NCBI GenBank assembly: GCA_000721275.1
Contig: JOFO01000003.1
Location: forward strand, 252,335 to 316,334
Length of the DNA stretch: 64,000 nt
Direction: 5' to 3'
Origin: Microtetraspora glauca
Lineage (GTDB): Bacteria; Actinomycetota; Actinomycetes; Streptomycetales; Streptomycetaceae
The notes beneath the pieces were generated by a model. That model worked only from the letters and a program-made list of their open reading frames with translations. It made no database searches and was not told the origin of the DNA. This document shows positions 29,238 to 38,425 of the stretch, piece after piece (position 1 is the stretch's first letter; every line of letters begins with the position of its first letter). A program made the translations under genes and the position numbers.

Positions 29238-29783
29238 TCACCTGCCGGAGGTCGTGGGGGCGGTCGGGGCGGTCGCGGTGGCGGTCGCGGTGGCGGTCGC
29301 GGTGGCGGTCGGCTCCGGGGCGGTGCCCGCGCCGGGCGCGGGCGGCCGCGTACCGGAGGCGGCGGGGTCGCCGGTGCGGTCCGGGGCGCGGGACGGCGTC
29401 CGGGAGGGCTTCGGGGAGGGGGCGACGGTGGGCACGCCGAGCACCTTGCCGTCGGGCCCGAGGAAGGCGGGGCTGCCGCCGGGGACCATGCCGAGCTCGC
29501 GGGCGCGGCGCTCCAGGGCGTCGGGTGCGGCGTAGGCGTCGACGTCGCGCTGGAGGGCCTGTTCCTCGTCGGTGAGCTCGGTGGTGCGGTCCTTGAGCTC
29601 GCGCAGCTCGAAGGAGCCCTGGTTGAGGGCGGAGTTCAGCAGCAGCAGGGTGATGAGGCCGCCGCCGAGGAGGAGGACGACGAGCAGGACGAAGGGGGTG
29701 CGGGCGGCCGTGCTGGGTCCGGACGGCATGAGCTGTCCGAGCCGCGCGGCCCGGCCTTTGAGCGGCCCCCTCGCCGCGCTCAC
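29238..29783 (-). CDS. ftsL: FtsL/septum formation initiator-like protein
   Basis: 181-residue bitopic membrane protein. TM helix (about 30-52, [21 protein letters not shown]), then a short coiled coil ([24 protein letters not shown]) and [17 protein letters not shown], the usual FtsL C-terminus. The last 50 residues are an added Pro/Thr/Ala tail with an Ala-Thr repeat. GTG 29783 overlaps the rsmH stop (GTGA). FtsL with FtsB-like DivIC and FtsQ activates FtsW/FtsI. Confidence 0.9.
   Translation of the reverse strand: MSAARGPLKGRAARLGQLMPSGPSTAARTPFVLLVVLLLGGGLITLLLLNSALNQGSFELRELKDRTTELTDEEQALQRDVDAYAAPDALERRARELGMVPGGSPAFLGPDGKVLGVPTVAPSPKPSRTPSRAPDRTGDPAASGTRPPAPGAGTAPEPTATATATATATATAPTAPTTSGR
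29270..29310 (-). repeat. 12-bp tandem repeat at the 3' end of ftsL
   Basis: About 3.4 perfect copies of CGGTCGCGGTGG (plus strand) encode the Ala-Thr repeat. The period is a multiple of three, so gains or losses keep the frame. Confidence 0.9.
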
Positions 29784-30736
29784 AGCACGTCCTCCCGGAT
29801 GCGCTCGGCGCCCCGCAGCCGGGCGGGGGCGGCCCGGCGGTTCTCGGCCACCTCCTCCTCGGTGGGGAGCTCGGCGCCGCGGGTGAGGAGCTTGAGGCGG
29901 GGCTGGTACTGCTCGGGGACGACCGGGAGGCCGGGCGGCGCGGTGGTGGCGGCGCCGGCCGCGAAGACCTGCTTGACGAGCCGGTCCTCCAGGGAGTGGT
30001 ACGAGAGGACCGCGATCCGGCCGCCGACGGCGAGGGCCTTCACGGCGGCCGGGATCGCCCGCTCCAGGACGCTCAGTTCGCCGTTGACCTCGATGCGCAG
30101 GGCCTGGAAGGTGCGCTTGGCGGGGTTGCCGCCGGTGCGCTTGGCGGCCTGCGGGAGGGCGTCGCGGATGAGTTCGACGAGCCGGGCGCTGGTGGTGAAG
30201 GGTTCCTTCTCGCGCTCCCGGACGATGGCGGAGACGATCCGCTTGGCCTGCTTCTCCTCGCCGTAGGCACGCAGGATGCGGACGAGTTCGCCGGGCGGGT
30301 AGGTGTTGAGGACCTCGGCGGCGCTCATGCCGGTCGTCTGGTCCATGCGCATGTCGAGCGGGGCGTCCTGGGCGTAGGCGAAGCCGCGGTCGGCCTCGTC
30401 CAGCTGCATGGAGGAGACGCCCAGGTCGAACAGGACGCCGTCGGCCTTGTCGATGCCGAGCCGGTCGAGGACCTCGGGCAGCTCGTCGTAGACGGCGTGG
30501 ACGAGGGTGGCGCGGTCGCCGTACGGGGCGAGCCGCTCGCCGGAGAGGCGCAGGGCCTCCTTGTCGCGGTCGAGGGCGACGAGCCGGGCCTCGGGGAAGG
30601 CGCGGAGCAGGGCCTCGCTGTGTCCGCCGAGGCCCAGGGTGCAGTCGACGACGACGGCGCCGGGGCGCTGGAGGGCAGGGGCCAACATGTCCAGGCACCG
30701 CTGGAGCATCACCGGGACGTGTCGGTCGTTGCTCAA
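29780..30736 (-). CDS. rsmH: 16S rRNA (cytosine-1402 N4) methyltransferase
   Basis: 318-residue SAM-dependent methyltransferase (MraW) acting on C1402 of 16S rRNA, first gene of the dcw cluster. SAM site [16 protein letters not shown]; conserved [16 protein letters not shown]-terminal [13 protein letters not shown]. The start codon is TTG (30736), which is rare; AGAGGG about 5 bases upstream supports it. No mraZ lies upstream. Confidence 0.95.
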   Translation of the reverse strand: MSNDRHVPVMLQRCLDMLAPALQRPGAVVVDCTLGLGGHSEALLRAFPEARLVALDRDKEALRLSGERLAPYGDRATLVHAVYDELPEVLDRLGIDKADGVLFDLGVSSMQLDEADRGFAYAQDAPLDMRMDQTTGMSAAEVLNTYPPGELVRILRAYGEEKQAKRIVSAIVREREKEPFTTSARLVELIRDALPQAAKRTGGNPAKRTFQALRIEVNGELSVLERAIPAAVKALAVGGRIAVLSYHSLEDRLVKQVFAAGAATTAPPGLPVVPEQYQPRLKLLTRGAELPTEEEVAENRRAAPARLRGAERIREDVL

Positions 30737-31044
30737 CGCACCCTCTCAGAACGGGCACGGCGAGCGGGTAAGGGGGCGAGCCGTGGGTGCCGCCGCGCAC
30801 ACGGGGGGAGAAACCGCTGCAAAACGCTCGATTGTCTCCGGGAACTCCGCGTCACTCTAGTCCACGGACGGGGCCGGTCAATCAACCGGCTGGCGCGTCG
30901 CGCGGCGCCGGGCGCGGGGGCGGGGGTTCCGGGCGGGTCACCCGGTCGGCGGCGTCCGGCGCGCGCTGTGGGGCGGCTCACACGCCCGCCGGCCGGCGCG
31001 TCGCGTCCGCTTCTCGGGGACGGCGCCGCGGGACGCGCTTGACC

Positions 31045-31053
31045 TGTGGAGAA
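31045..31053 (-). promoter_or_regulatory. DnaA-box-like 9-mer (TTCTCCACA)
   Basis: Minus-strand TTCTCCACA differs at one base from the Streptomyces DnaA box TTGTCCACA. Confidence 0.35.
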
Positions 31054-31124
31054 GCGTTCCGGCAGTGCCCCAGCACACGTTCCGCCACCGCGTAAGACGA
31101 CAAACCCCGGCATTTCCTCCGCAG

Positions 31125-31133
31125 TTGTCCACA
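31125..31133 (+). promoter_or_regulatory. DnaA-box-like 9-mer (TTGTCCACA)
   Basis: Exact match to the Streptomyces DnaA-box consensus, 71 bases from the inverted near-match. Chance occurrence is possible for one 9-mer. Confidence 0.45.
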
Positions 31134-31242
31134 GGCGAGTGACAGGGCCCGGCCGTCCCCACAAGAATGCTCGGGTGACACCCCCCGTACATCCCACCCG
31201 GGGGCAGGTGTCCGTGTTCCTGCAAGGCCGAGGAGGGCCGGG

Positions 31243-32255
<1,013 letters not shown>

Positions 32256-32259
<4 letters not shown>

Positions 32260-33638
32260 TGGCGACCCCCGCCGCACCCCGGGGGCAGCGCGCCGACGAC
32301 CGCGACGGGCCGCGGGCCGAGGACGGCCGGGGCGGTCTGCGGGCCGCCCTCGCGGGCCTCACCACCCGCGGCCGGTCCTTCCTGGCCGCCGGGGCCGCCG
32401 CCGCCGTCTGCGCCTACGTGCTCGGCCAGGCCGACCTGCTCCGGGTCGGCCTGCTGCTCGCCGCCCTCCCGCTGATCTGCGCCGTCGTCCTGCACCGCAC
32501 CCGCTACCGGGTCGCCACGTCCCGCCTGCTCACCCCGCGGCGGGTGGAGGCCGGCACCGAGGCCCGCGTCCAGCTCCGCATGGAGAACGTCGCCAAGCTC
32601 CCCACCGGGCTGCTGATGCTCCAGGACCACGTGCCGTACATGCTCGGCCCCCGCCCCCGCTTCGTCCTGGACCGGGTCGAGGCCGGCGGCCGGCGCGAGG
32701 TCTCCTACCGGGTCCGCTCCGACCTGCGCGGACGCTTCCCGCTGGGGCCGCTCCAGCTGCGGCTGAGCGACCCCTTCGGCATGTGCGAGCTCACCCGCTC
32801 CTTCAGCGCGTACGACACCCTCACCGTCGTCCCGCGCACCGCCCCCCTGCCCGCCGTCCGGCTCGGCGGCGAGGCGTCCGGCCACGGCGACGGGCAGCAG
32901 CGCGCGCTGGCCCTCGCCGGCGACGACGACGTCATCCCGCGCGCGTACCGGCACGGCGACGACCTGCGCCGGGTCCACTGGCGCTCCACCGCCCGGTACG
33001 GCGAGCTGATGGTCCGCCGCGAGGAGCAGCCGCAGCGCTCCCACTGCACCGTCCTGCTCGACACCCGCCGGTCCGGCTACCAGGGCTCCGGACCCGACTC
33101 GGCCTTCGAATGGGCCGTCTCCGGCGCCGCCTCGGTGCTCACCCACATGCTGGAGCGCGGCTACGCCGTCCGGCTGCTCACCGACACCGGCAGCGCGGTC
33201 CCCGGCGTGGGCTCCGACGGCTACACCGGGGCGTCCTCCGCCGACTCCTCGGAGACGGCCGGCCTGATGATGGACACCCTCGCGGTCGTCGACCACTCCG
33301 ACGGCGCCGGCCTCTCCCGCGCCTCCGACGTACTGCGCACCGGGAGCGACGGCCTGCTCGTCGCCTTCCTCGGCGACCTCGACGAGGAGCAGGGCGCGCT
33401 GGCCGCCCGGATGCGCGGACGGGCCGGCGCGGCCGTCGCCTTCCTCCTGGACTCCGGCACCTGGCTCACCGGCGGCGCCGCGGCCGGGGCCGTCGAGACC
33501 CGGGTCCGGCAGCTGCGCGAGGCCGGCTGGACCGTCGTCTCCGTCCCGCCCGGCGCCCGCGTGGCCGACCTCTGGCAGCAGGCCGCCGGCGCGCCGCGGG
33601 AGAGCACCGCCGCAGACAGCTACGGAGGATGGGCATGA
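32256..33638 (+). CDS. DUF58 domain protein (VWA-like, MoxR partner)
   Basis: 460 residues. Two TM helices (about 40-80) are followed by a beta-rich segment and the DUF58 domain, marked by [21 protein letters not shown] (about 227-247) and a downstream VWA-like fold with [14 protein letters not shown] 32256 overlaps the moxR stop as GTGA. Family members are predicted membrane scaffolds with a metal-ion-dependent adhesion-type fold; their targets are unknown. Confidence 0.9.
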
Positions 33639-35971
33639 GCGGGCTCACCCGCCTGACACTGGCCGCCTGGGCGGCCTCCCTGATGGCCGCCGGGGCGCTG
33701 CTGCCGCTGGTCAAGCCGGCCACGTGGATCTTCACCGCCGCCCTGCTGCTGGCGCTGCAGAGCGGCACCGGCTTGCTGTGCCGGCGGGTGCCGCTGGCCC
33801 GGCCGGTGACGATCGGCGCCCAGTTGCTGGTCGGCGTGGTCGCGCTGACCGTGGTCTTCGCCCGGGAGCAGGCCCTCCTCGGCTTCCTGCCCGGGCCGCA
33901 GGCGGTCCAGCGGGGGGCCGAGCTGTTCCGCCTGGGCACCCAGGACGTCGCCACGTACGCGATCCCCGCCCCGGACACCGAGGGCATCCGGCTCATGCTG
34001 GTCGCCGGGGTGCTGGCGATCGGGCTGCTCGTAGACGTCCTGGCGGTCACCTTCCGGCGTGCCGCCCCGGCCGGTCTGCCGCTGCTCGCGCTGTACTCGG
34101 TGGCCGCCGGGCTCTCCGGCGGCGGCGCCGGCCCGCTCTGGTTCGTGCTCGCCGCCACCGGCTACCTGCTGCTGCTCCTCGCCGAGGGCCGCGACCGGCT
34201 GTCCGGGTGGGGCCGCGTCTTCGGCGGCGCCCAGCGTTCCGGCCGGGCCGGGGCGCCCGTGGGCAGCGGCGGGCCGTCCTTCGCGCCGGTGCGCACCGGC
34301 CGGCGGATCGGGGCGGTCGCCATGGGCACCGCCCTGGTGGTGCCGCTGGTGCTGCCGGGCTTCTCCGGCGGGCTGCTGGGGGACGGCGGCGGGGGCGCCG
34401 GCGAGGGCAGCGGGGGCGGCGGCACCATCGCGGCCGTGAACCCGCTGGTCTCCCTCCAGGACAACCTGCGGCAGCCGGAGGACTTCGAGGTCCTCCGCTA
34501 CCGCACCAACGCGCTGGACAACAGCGGCCTCTACCTGCGGCTCGTCGCCCTCGACCAGTTCGACGGCACCTCGTGGAAGTCCTCGGTCCGTCCGATCGAG
34601 GCGGTCCCGAAGTCGCTGCCGTGGCCCGACGGCCTGGCCCAGTCCGTCCGCACCTCCGAGGTGACCAGCAACTTCGTCGCCTCCGAGGGGTACGACCAGA
34701 AGTGGCTGCCGATGCCGTTCCCGGCGGCCCGGGTGGACGTCGAGGGCCGCTGGCGGTACGAGCCGGCCGGCCGGATGCTCGTCGGCGACGACAAGCAGAC
34801 CACCAAGGGCGTCCGCTACCAGGTGACCAGCCTCGACGTGCAGCCGACCGGCGAGCAGCTGGCCCAGGCGGGTCCGGCGCCCGAGCGGCTGCGCGAGGAG
34901 TACACCAAGGTGCCCGGCAGCCTGCCCGCCGACGTGAAGGCGACGGCGCTGGAGGTCACCAAGGACGCGCGGAACGACTACGAGCGGGCGGTGCGGCTCC
35001 AGGACTGGTTCGCCGAGGACGGCGGCTTCCGCTACGACGTGGACGTGACGTCGGGGACGGGCACCGAGGCGATCTCGCGCTTCCTGCGGGACAAGAAGGG
35101 CTTCTGCATCCACTTCTCGTTCTCGATGGCGGCGATGGCCCGCACGCTGGGCATCCCGGCGCGGGTCGCGGTCGGCTTCATGCCCGGCACCGGCCAGTCC
35201 GACGGCTCGGTCTCGGTCGGCATCCGGGACGCCCACGCCTGGCCCGAGCTGTACTTCGAGGGCGCCGGCTGGACCCGGTTCGAGCCGACGCCGTCGCGCG
35301 GCTCCACGCCGGCGTACACCCGGCAGGCGGCGCCCACCGCGGGCCCGACCGGTCCCGCGCAGCCCTCGGCGACGGCCTCGGCCGAGCCCACGGCGGCGCC
35401 GAGCGCCTCGGAGAGCTGCCCGCCGGAGATGCGGCGCCTCGGCGAGTGCGGCCAGGACCCGGCGGCGGCCGCGGGCCCGTCCTCCGGCGGCGGTACGGAC
35501 GTGCTGAAGGTGGCCGGGTGGTCGCTGGCCGCGCTGGTCGCGCTGGCGCTGCCGTTCCTCCCGCTGCTGTGGCGGATCCGCGTCCGGTCCCGCCGGCTCG
35601 CCCCGTCGGCCGGCCCGCTGGCGGTCTGGCGGGAGATCGGCGACACGGCCTGGGACTACGGGTTCGAGCCGGACGACGCGCAGACGCCGCGGAGAACGGC
35701 CGAGCGGATCGTCCGGGCGGGTGAGCTGACCGGTGCGGCGGCGGAAGCGGTGCACCGGGTGGCCGGGGCGGTCGAGGAGGCCCTGTACGCGCCGTCGCCG
35801 CGGCCGATGACGGGGCTGGGGCGGGAGGCGGCGCTGGTACGGGCCGGCTTCCACGCGAGCGCGTCGCGTGCCGGGCGCCTCCGCGCCCTCCTGGCCCCCC
35901 GCTCCGCGACCCGCCTCCGCTGGGCCGCCTCCACCCGCTGGACGGCCCTGCGGACCCGCACGACACCGTGA
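33635..35971 (+). CDS. Membrane transglutaminase-like protein (TgpA/DUF3488 family)
   Basis: 778 residues. Several N-terminal TM helices (about 1-230), a large extracellular transglutaminase-core domain with Cys in DKKGFCIHFSFSMAAMARTL, His in DAHAWPELYF, and a following Asp/Glu region (GAGWTRFEPTP), then a Pro/Ala/Thr-rich linker, a TM helix (about 630) and a cytoplasmic DUF4129 tail. The catalytic Cys-His pair is intact, so peptidase or cross-linking activity is plausible. ATG 33635 (ATGA overlap) is preceded by GGAGG at 33624-33628; an in-frame ATG at 33629 is less well placed. Confidence 0.92.
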   Translation: MSGLTRLTLAAWAASLMAAGALLPLVKPATWIFTAALLLALQSGTGLLCRRVPLARPVTIGAQLLVGVVALTVVFAREQALLGFLPGPQAVQRGAELFRLGTQDVATYAIPAPDTEGIRLMLVAGVLAIGLLVDVLAVTFRRAAPAGLPLLALYSVAAGLSGGGAGPLWFVLAATGYLLLLLAEGRDRLSGWGRVFGGAQRSGRAGAPVGSGGPSFAPVRTGRRIGAVAMGTALVVPLVLPGFSGGLLGDGGGGAGEGSGGGGTIAAVNPLVSLQDNLRQPEDFEVLRYRTNALDNSGLYLRLVALDQFDGTSWKSSVRPIEAVPKSLPWPDGLAQSVRTSEVTSNFVASEGYDQKWLPMPFPAARVDVEGRWRYEPAGRMLVGDDKQTTKGVRYQVTSLDVQPTGEQLAQAGPAPERLREEYTKVPGSLPADVKATALEVTKDARNDYERAVRLQDWFAEDGGFRYDVDVTSGTGTEAISRFLRDKKGFCIHFSFSMAAMARTLGIPARVAVGFMPGTGQSDGSVSVGIRDAHAWPELYFEGAGWTRFEPTPSRGSTPAYTRQAAPTAGPTGPAQPSATASAEPTAAPSASESCPPEMRRLGECGQDPAAAAGPSSGGGTDVLKVAGWSLAALVALALPFLPLLWRIRVRSRRLAPSAGPLAVWREIGDTAWDYGFEPDDAQTPRRTAERIVRAGELTGAAAEAVHRVAGAVEEALYAPSPRPMTGLGREAALVRAGFHASASRAGRLRALLAPRSATRLRWAASTRWTALRTRTTP

Positions 35972-36254
35972 CGGCGGGGGGTGCGGTCCCGGGCGACGCC
36001 CGGGGCCGCACCCCCCCGGCCGACGGGAACGCCTGCCCACGCCACGCCCCGACGGAACGGCGGCGGCGCACTGGTATACGGGCCGGGACACGGCGGCGAT
36101 CGCCGACACCGGCCCGGTCACGGCGGCACAGCACCGATACGGACCCGGACACGGCGGCAGAGCACCGATACGGGCCCGGACATGGCGGCGCCCCGCCAGG
36201 GCTCGGGGCCGGCGGGGCGGGGCCTCGGGGGGCGGGGTCTCCGCTAGGGGGGCG
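35972..36254. other. Intergenic stretch with tandem repeats
   Basis: No gene is supported. The region lies between the convergent tgpA-like and DUF3040 genes; it holds the 30-31-bp tandem repeat at 36076-36190 and a Gly-rich G/C-run before 36254. No clear terminator hairpin was found. Confidence 0.6.
36076..36190. repeat. 30-31-bp intergenic tandem repeat
   Basis: About 3.5 imperfect copies of a unit starting GGNCCGGNCACGGCGGC and ending AGCACCGATAC. The middle two copies (36111-36140 and 36141-36171) are the best preserved; the first and last diverge at one end. Confidence 0.8.
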
Positions 36255-36662
36255 TCAGTGGCCGCCGCCCTGCTGCTCGTCGCGGCGGCGCTGCCACCGC
36301 GCTTCGATACGGTCCATCATGGAGCGTCGCGCCTGTCCACCCTGACGGCCACCGGCCGTCCGGTGCGCCTGCTCGCCCGGCTTGGGCGCCTTGCGCCAGC
36401 CGGTGACCACCAGCACCGCGCAGCCCAGCATGACGAGGAAGCCCACCACACTGAGCCAGATCAGGCCATCCTCGAAGAAGACCAGGCCGGCCATGAGGAG
36501 CGCGATACCCACCAGGAAGCCGGCGACTGCCTGGTACACCCGGCGACGGGTGTACGTGCGCAGCCCGCTTCCTTCGAGCGCTGTCGCGAACTTGGGGTCT
36601 TCGGCGTACAGCGCTCGCTCCATCTGCTCGAGCATTCGCTGCTCGTGCTCCGAGAGCGGCAC
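36255..36662 (-). CDS. DUF3040 membrane protein
   Basis: 135-residue small membrane protein. MPLSEHEQRMLEQMERALY is the hallmark DUF3040 start; two TM helices (about 43-62 and 67-87) are followed by a basic Gln/Arg-rich tail. The family is confined to actinobacteria and has no known function; it is often near dcw genes. GTG 36662 has AGGAGG 6 bases upstream. Confidence 0.92.
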   Translation of the reverse strand: MPLSEHEQRMLEQMERALYAEDPKFATALEGSGLRTYTRRRVYQAVAGFLVGIALLMAGLVFFEDGLIWLSVVGFLVMLGCAVLVVTGWRKAPKPGEQAHRTAGGRQGGQARRSMMDRIEARWQRRRDEQQGGGH

Positions 36663-36934
36663 GGAGTCCTCCTAGTCGTCGGTCGCGGGGGCGACCGGTT
36701 GCGGCCCTTTCAGGATAGGCAGGGAATCGCCCCCGTGAAACCCGCCCTCAATGCCGATCAGTCCATCCGTGCCGCCACGCGGTTCGGTTGGTGAGGCGTT
36801 GATTCCCCAGCCGTCCGCCCGTCATGCCGGATGGTTGCCTCGATCATACGGCGCGAAGCCGCATATGGGGCGGCCTGTGGCAGAGCCGGGCCCGCACCTC
36901 CGAACGGGTGGCGCGGCCCGGGAGTTCCACCGGG
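36663..36934. other. Intergenic region, no gene seen
   Basis: 272 bases between the methyltransferase stop and the DUF3040 start (both minus strand). It should carry the DUF3040 promoter. I see no confident motif or ORF. Confidence 0.4.
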
Positions 36935-37762
36935 TCAGGCGGGCTTCTCGGCGAGCACGTGGAGCTGGGTGGCGACGGCGTGGAAGGCGGCCAGTTCGGC
37001 GGCGGCGGCCTCCAGCTTCAGCAGGGCCTCGGCGGCTCCGGGCTCGGTGTCGACGAGGACGCCGGGCACGAGGTCGGCGAAGATCCGTACGCCGTGGACG
37101 GCCGTCACGGAGAGGCCGGCCTCCTCGGCCAGGCCGGTGAGCTGGTCGGCGGTGAAGCGCCGCGGCACGGGGTCGCCGGCGCCCCAGCGTCCGTCCGGGT
37201 CGCCGAGCGCGGTCCGGGCCTCGGTGAAGTGCCCGGCGAGGGCGCGGGCGAGGACCGCGCCGCCGAGGCCGGCGCCGAGCAGGCTGAGCGCGCCGCCGGG
37301 GCGGAGCGCGGCCACCGTGTGGCGCACGCCTTCGGCGGGGTCGTCCACGTACTCCAGGACGCCGTGGCAGAGCACGGCGTCGTAGGCGCCGCGCTCGACC
37401 ACGTCGAAGAGGCCGCGGACGTCGCCCTGGACGCCGGTCACCAGGTCGGCGACGCCGGCCTCGGCGGCGCGCCGCTCCAGGGCGAAGAGCGCGTTCGGGC
37501 TGGGGTCGACGACGGTGACGCGGTGGCCGAGGCGGGCGACCGGCACCGCGAAGTTGCCGGAGCCGCCGCCGGTGTCCAGGACGTCCAGGGCGGCGTTCCC
37601 GGTGGTGCCGACCCGGCGGTCGAGGGCGTCCTTGAGGACGTCCCAGACGACGGCGGTTCGCAGGGAGGCGCGCGACGGGCGCGACGACGCCTCGCGGCCG
37701 AAGGCGGAGGAAGGGTCCGGCACGGCTCTTGACTCCTCGGTGACGGGTACGGACCTCCCCAC
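36935..37762 (-). CDS. SAM-dependent class I methyltransferase
   Basis: 275 residues. SAM motif I LDTGGGSGNFAVPVARLG (about 62-79), motif II VTGVQGDVRGLFD, motif III GGALSLLGAGLGGAV. The substrate is unknown; the layout is like UbiE/CmoM-type enzymes. GTG 37762 has GGAGG 7 bases upstream; another GTG at 37723 (GAGGAG before it) would give 262 residues. The HEPN gene lies 27 bases upstream on the same strand, so the two may be co-transcribed. Confidence 0.88.
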   Translation of the reverse strand: MGRSVPVTEESRAVPDPSSAFGREASSRPSRASLRTAVVWDVLKDALDRRVGTTGNAALDVLDTGGGSGNFAVPVARLGHRVTVVDPSPNALFALERRAAEAGVADLVTGVQGDVRGLFDVVERGAYDAVLCHGVLEYVDDPAEGVRHTVAALRPGGALSLLGAGLGGAVLARALAGHFTEARTALGDPDGRWGAGDPVPRRFTADQLTGLAEEAGLSVTAVHGVRIFADLVPGVLVDTEPGAAEALLKLEAAAAELAAFHAVATQLHVLAEKPA

Positions 37763-37789
37763 CCTATGGCCTCCGTGGCGCGGCGTGGA

Positions 37790-38263
37790 TCAGCCGGCGA
37801 CCCCGTCCGCCGGGGGCTGCCGGGGCAGGACCGGCTGGAGCACGAGCAGCCGCTCGACCAGGCGCAGGAAGTGCCCGGCGTCCCTGACGAGGTCGTCGGC
37901 CTCGCGCGGGGTCGCGGCGGCGGCGACCCCGGCCTCGGCGAGGGCCCGGCGCGGGGCTCCGGCGGCGAAGAGGGCGCTCCACTCGGTGAGCTCGGGGGCG
38001 AGCTGCGGCAGCAGCTCCCAGGCGCTCCTTATGGCCTGGCGCCGGCGGGTGCGGGGAACCGGGCGGGCGCGGGCGGCGAGGACGGCCGCGGCGGCACGCA
38101 GGGCGGCGAGGTGCGCGGTGGCGTATCTCTCGTGGGGCCGTTCGAGGCCGGCGGCCTCGTCGAGACCGGCCCGGGCCTTGGCGAGCAGGTCGAGGGCGGC
38201 GGGCGGGGCGGTGGTCCGGCGGGACACGGGATGGACGTCGGCTGCTGCGAAAGGACTGGCCAT
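37790..38263 (-). CDS. SAV_6107-type HEPN-domain protein
   Basis: 157-residue, mostly helical protein rich in Ala, Arg and Leu. It has the features of the actinobacterial SAV_6107 HEPN family (HERYATAHLAALRAAAAVLAARARP). The RNase motif RxxxxH of toxic HEPNs is not seen, so a nuclease role is unsupported. ATG 38263 is divergent from the ABC/YhgE operon, whose operator is about 115 bases away. Its own promoter would lie within 38264-38376. Confidence 0.7.
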   Translation of the reverse strand: MASPFAAADVHPVSRRTTAPPAALDLLAKARAGLDEAAGLERPHERYATAHLAALRAAAAVLAARARPVPRTRRRQAIRSAWELLPQLAPELTEWSALFAAGAPRRALAEAGVAAAATPREADDLVRDAGHFLRLVERLLVLQPVLPRQPPADGVAG

Positions 38264-38351
38264 GACGAGCCTCCTGTCGTCGGGTGACGGTCTTGTCGCC
38301 GTCTGTGCCCATCGTGCCGCCCGCCACTGACAATGGGCCTGACCTGGGGTT

Positions 38352-38406
38352 TTGCGGGCTGGGCGGCGACCTTGTAACTTTTGGACTGACCAGTCAGTCC
38401 AAAAGT
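38352..38406 (+). promoter_or_regulatory. Promoter and TetR-type operator of the ABC-YhgE-TetR operon
   Basis: -35 TTGCGG (38352-38357) and -10 TAACTT (38375-38380) are separated by 17 bases. An inverted repeat with perfect 14-bp arms, ACTTTTGGACTGAC (38377-38390) and its complement (38393-38406), spaced by CA, overlaps the -10 and the expected start site. Such a dyad fits a TetR-family repressor, and a TetR gene ends this operon. Confidence 0.85.
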
Positions 38407-38425
38407 GGAACCGGGGGGTGGATCC

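Larger units (their letters stand above)
30737..31242. promoter_or_regulatory. Divergent regulatory region between the dcw cluster and moxR
   Basis: 506 bases without a gene. They should hold the promoter(s) for rsmH-ftsL-ftsI on the minus strand and moxR on the plus strand. Two DnaA-box-like 9-mers in opposite orientation are seen (31045-31053 minus strand; 31125-31133 plus strand). No convincing -10/-35 pair stands out. GGAGG at 31232-31236 is the moxR ribosome-binding site. Confidence 0.55.

Noticed and set aside
30737..31242. A small mraZ or other gene in the rsmH-moxR gap
   Set aside because: Short frames there have no start signal, codon bias or similarity; mraZ motifs are absent.
33620..36121. 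833-residue minus-strand frame opposite the transglutaminase gene
   Set aside because: Low-complexity Arg/Gly/Pro translation, no start signal, coding strand is clearly the plus strand.
36076..36190. CRISPR array
   Set aside because: Units are directly adjacent with no spacers and vary within the unit; no cas genes nearby.
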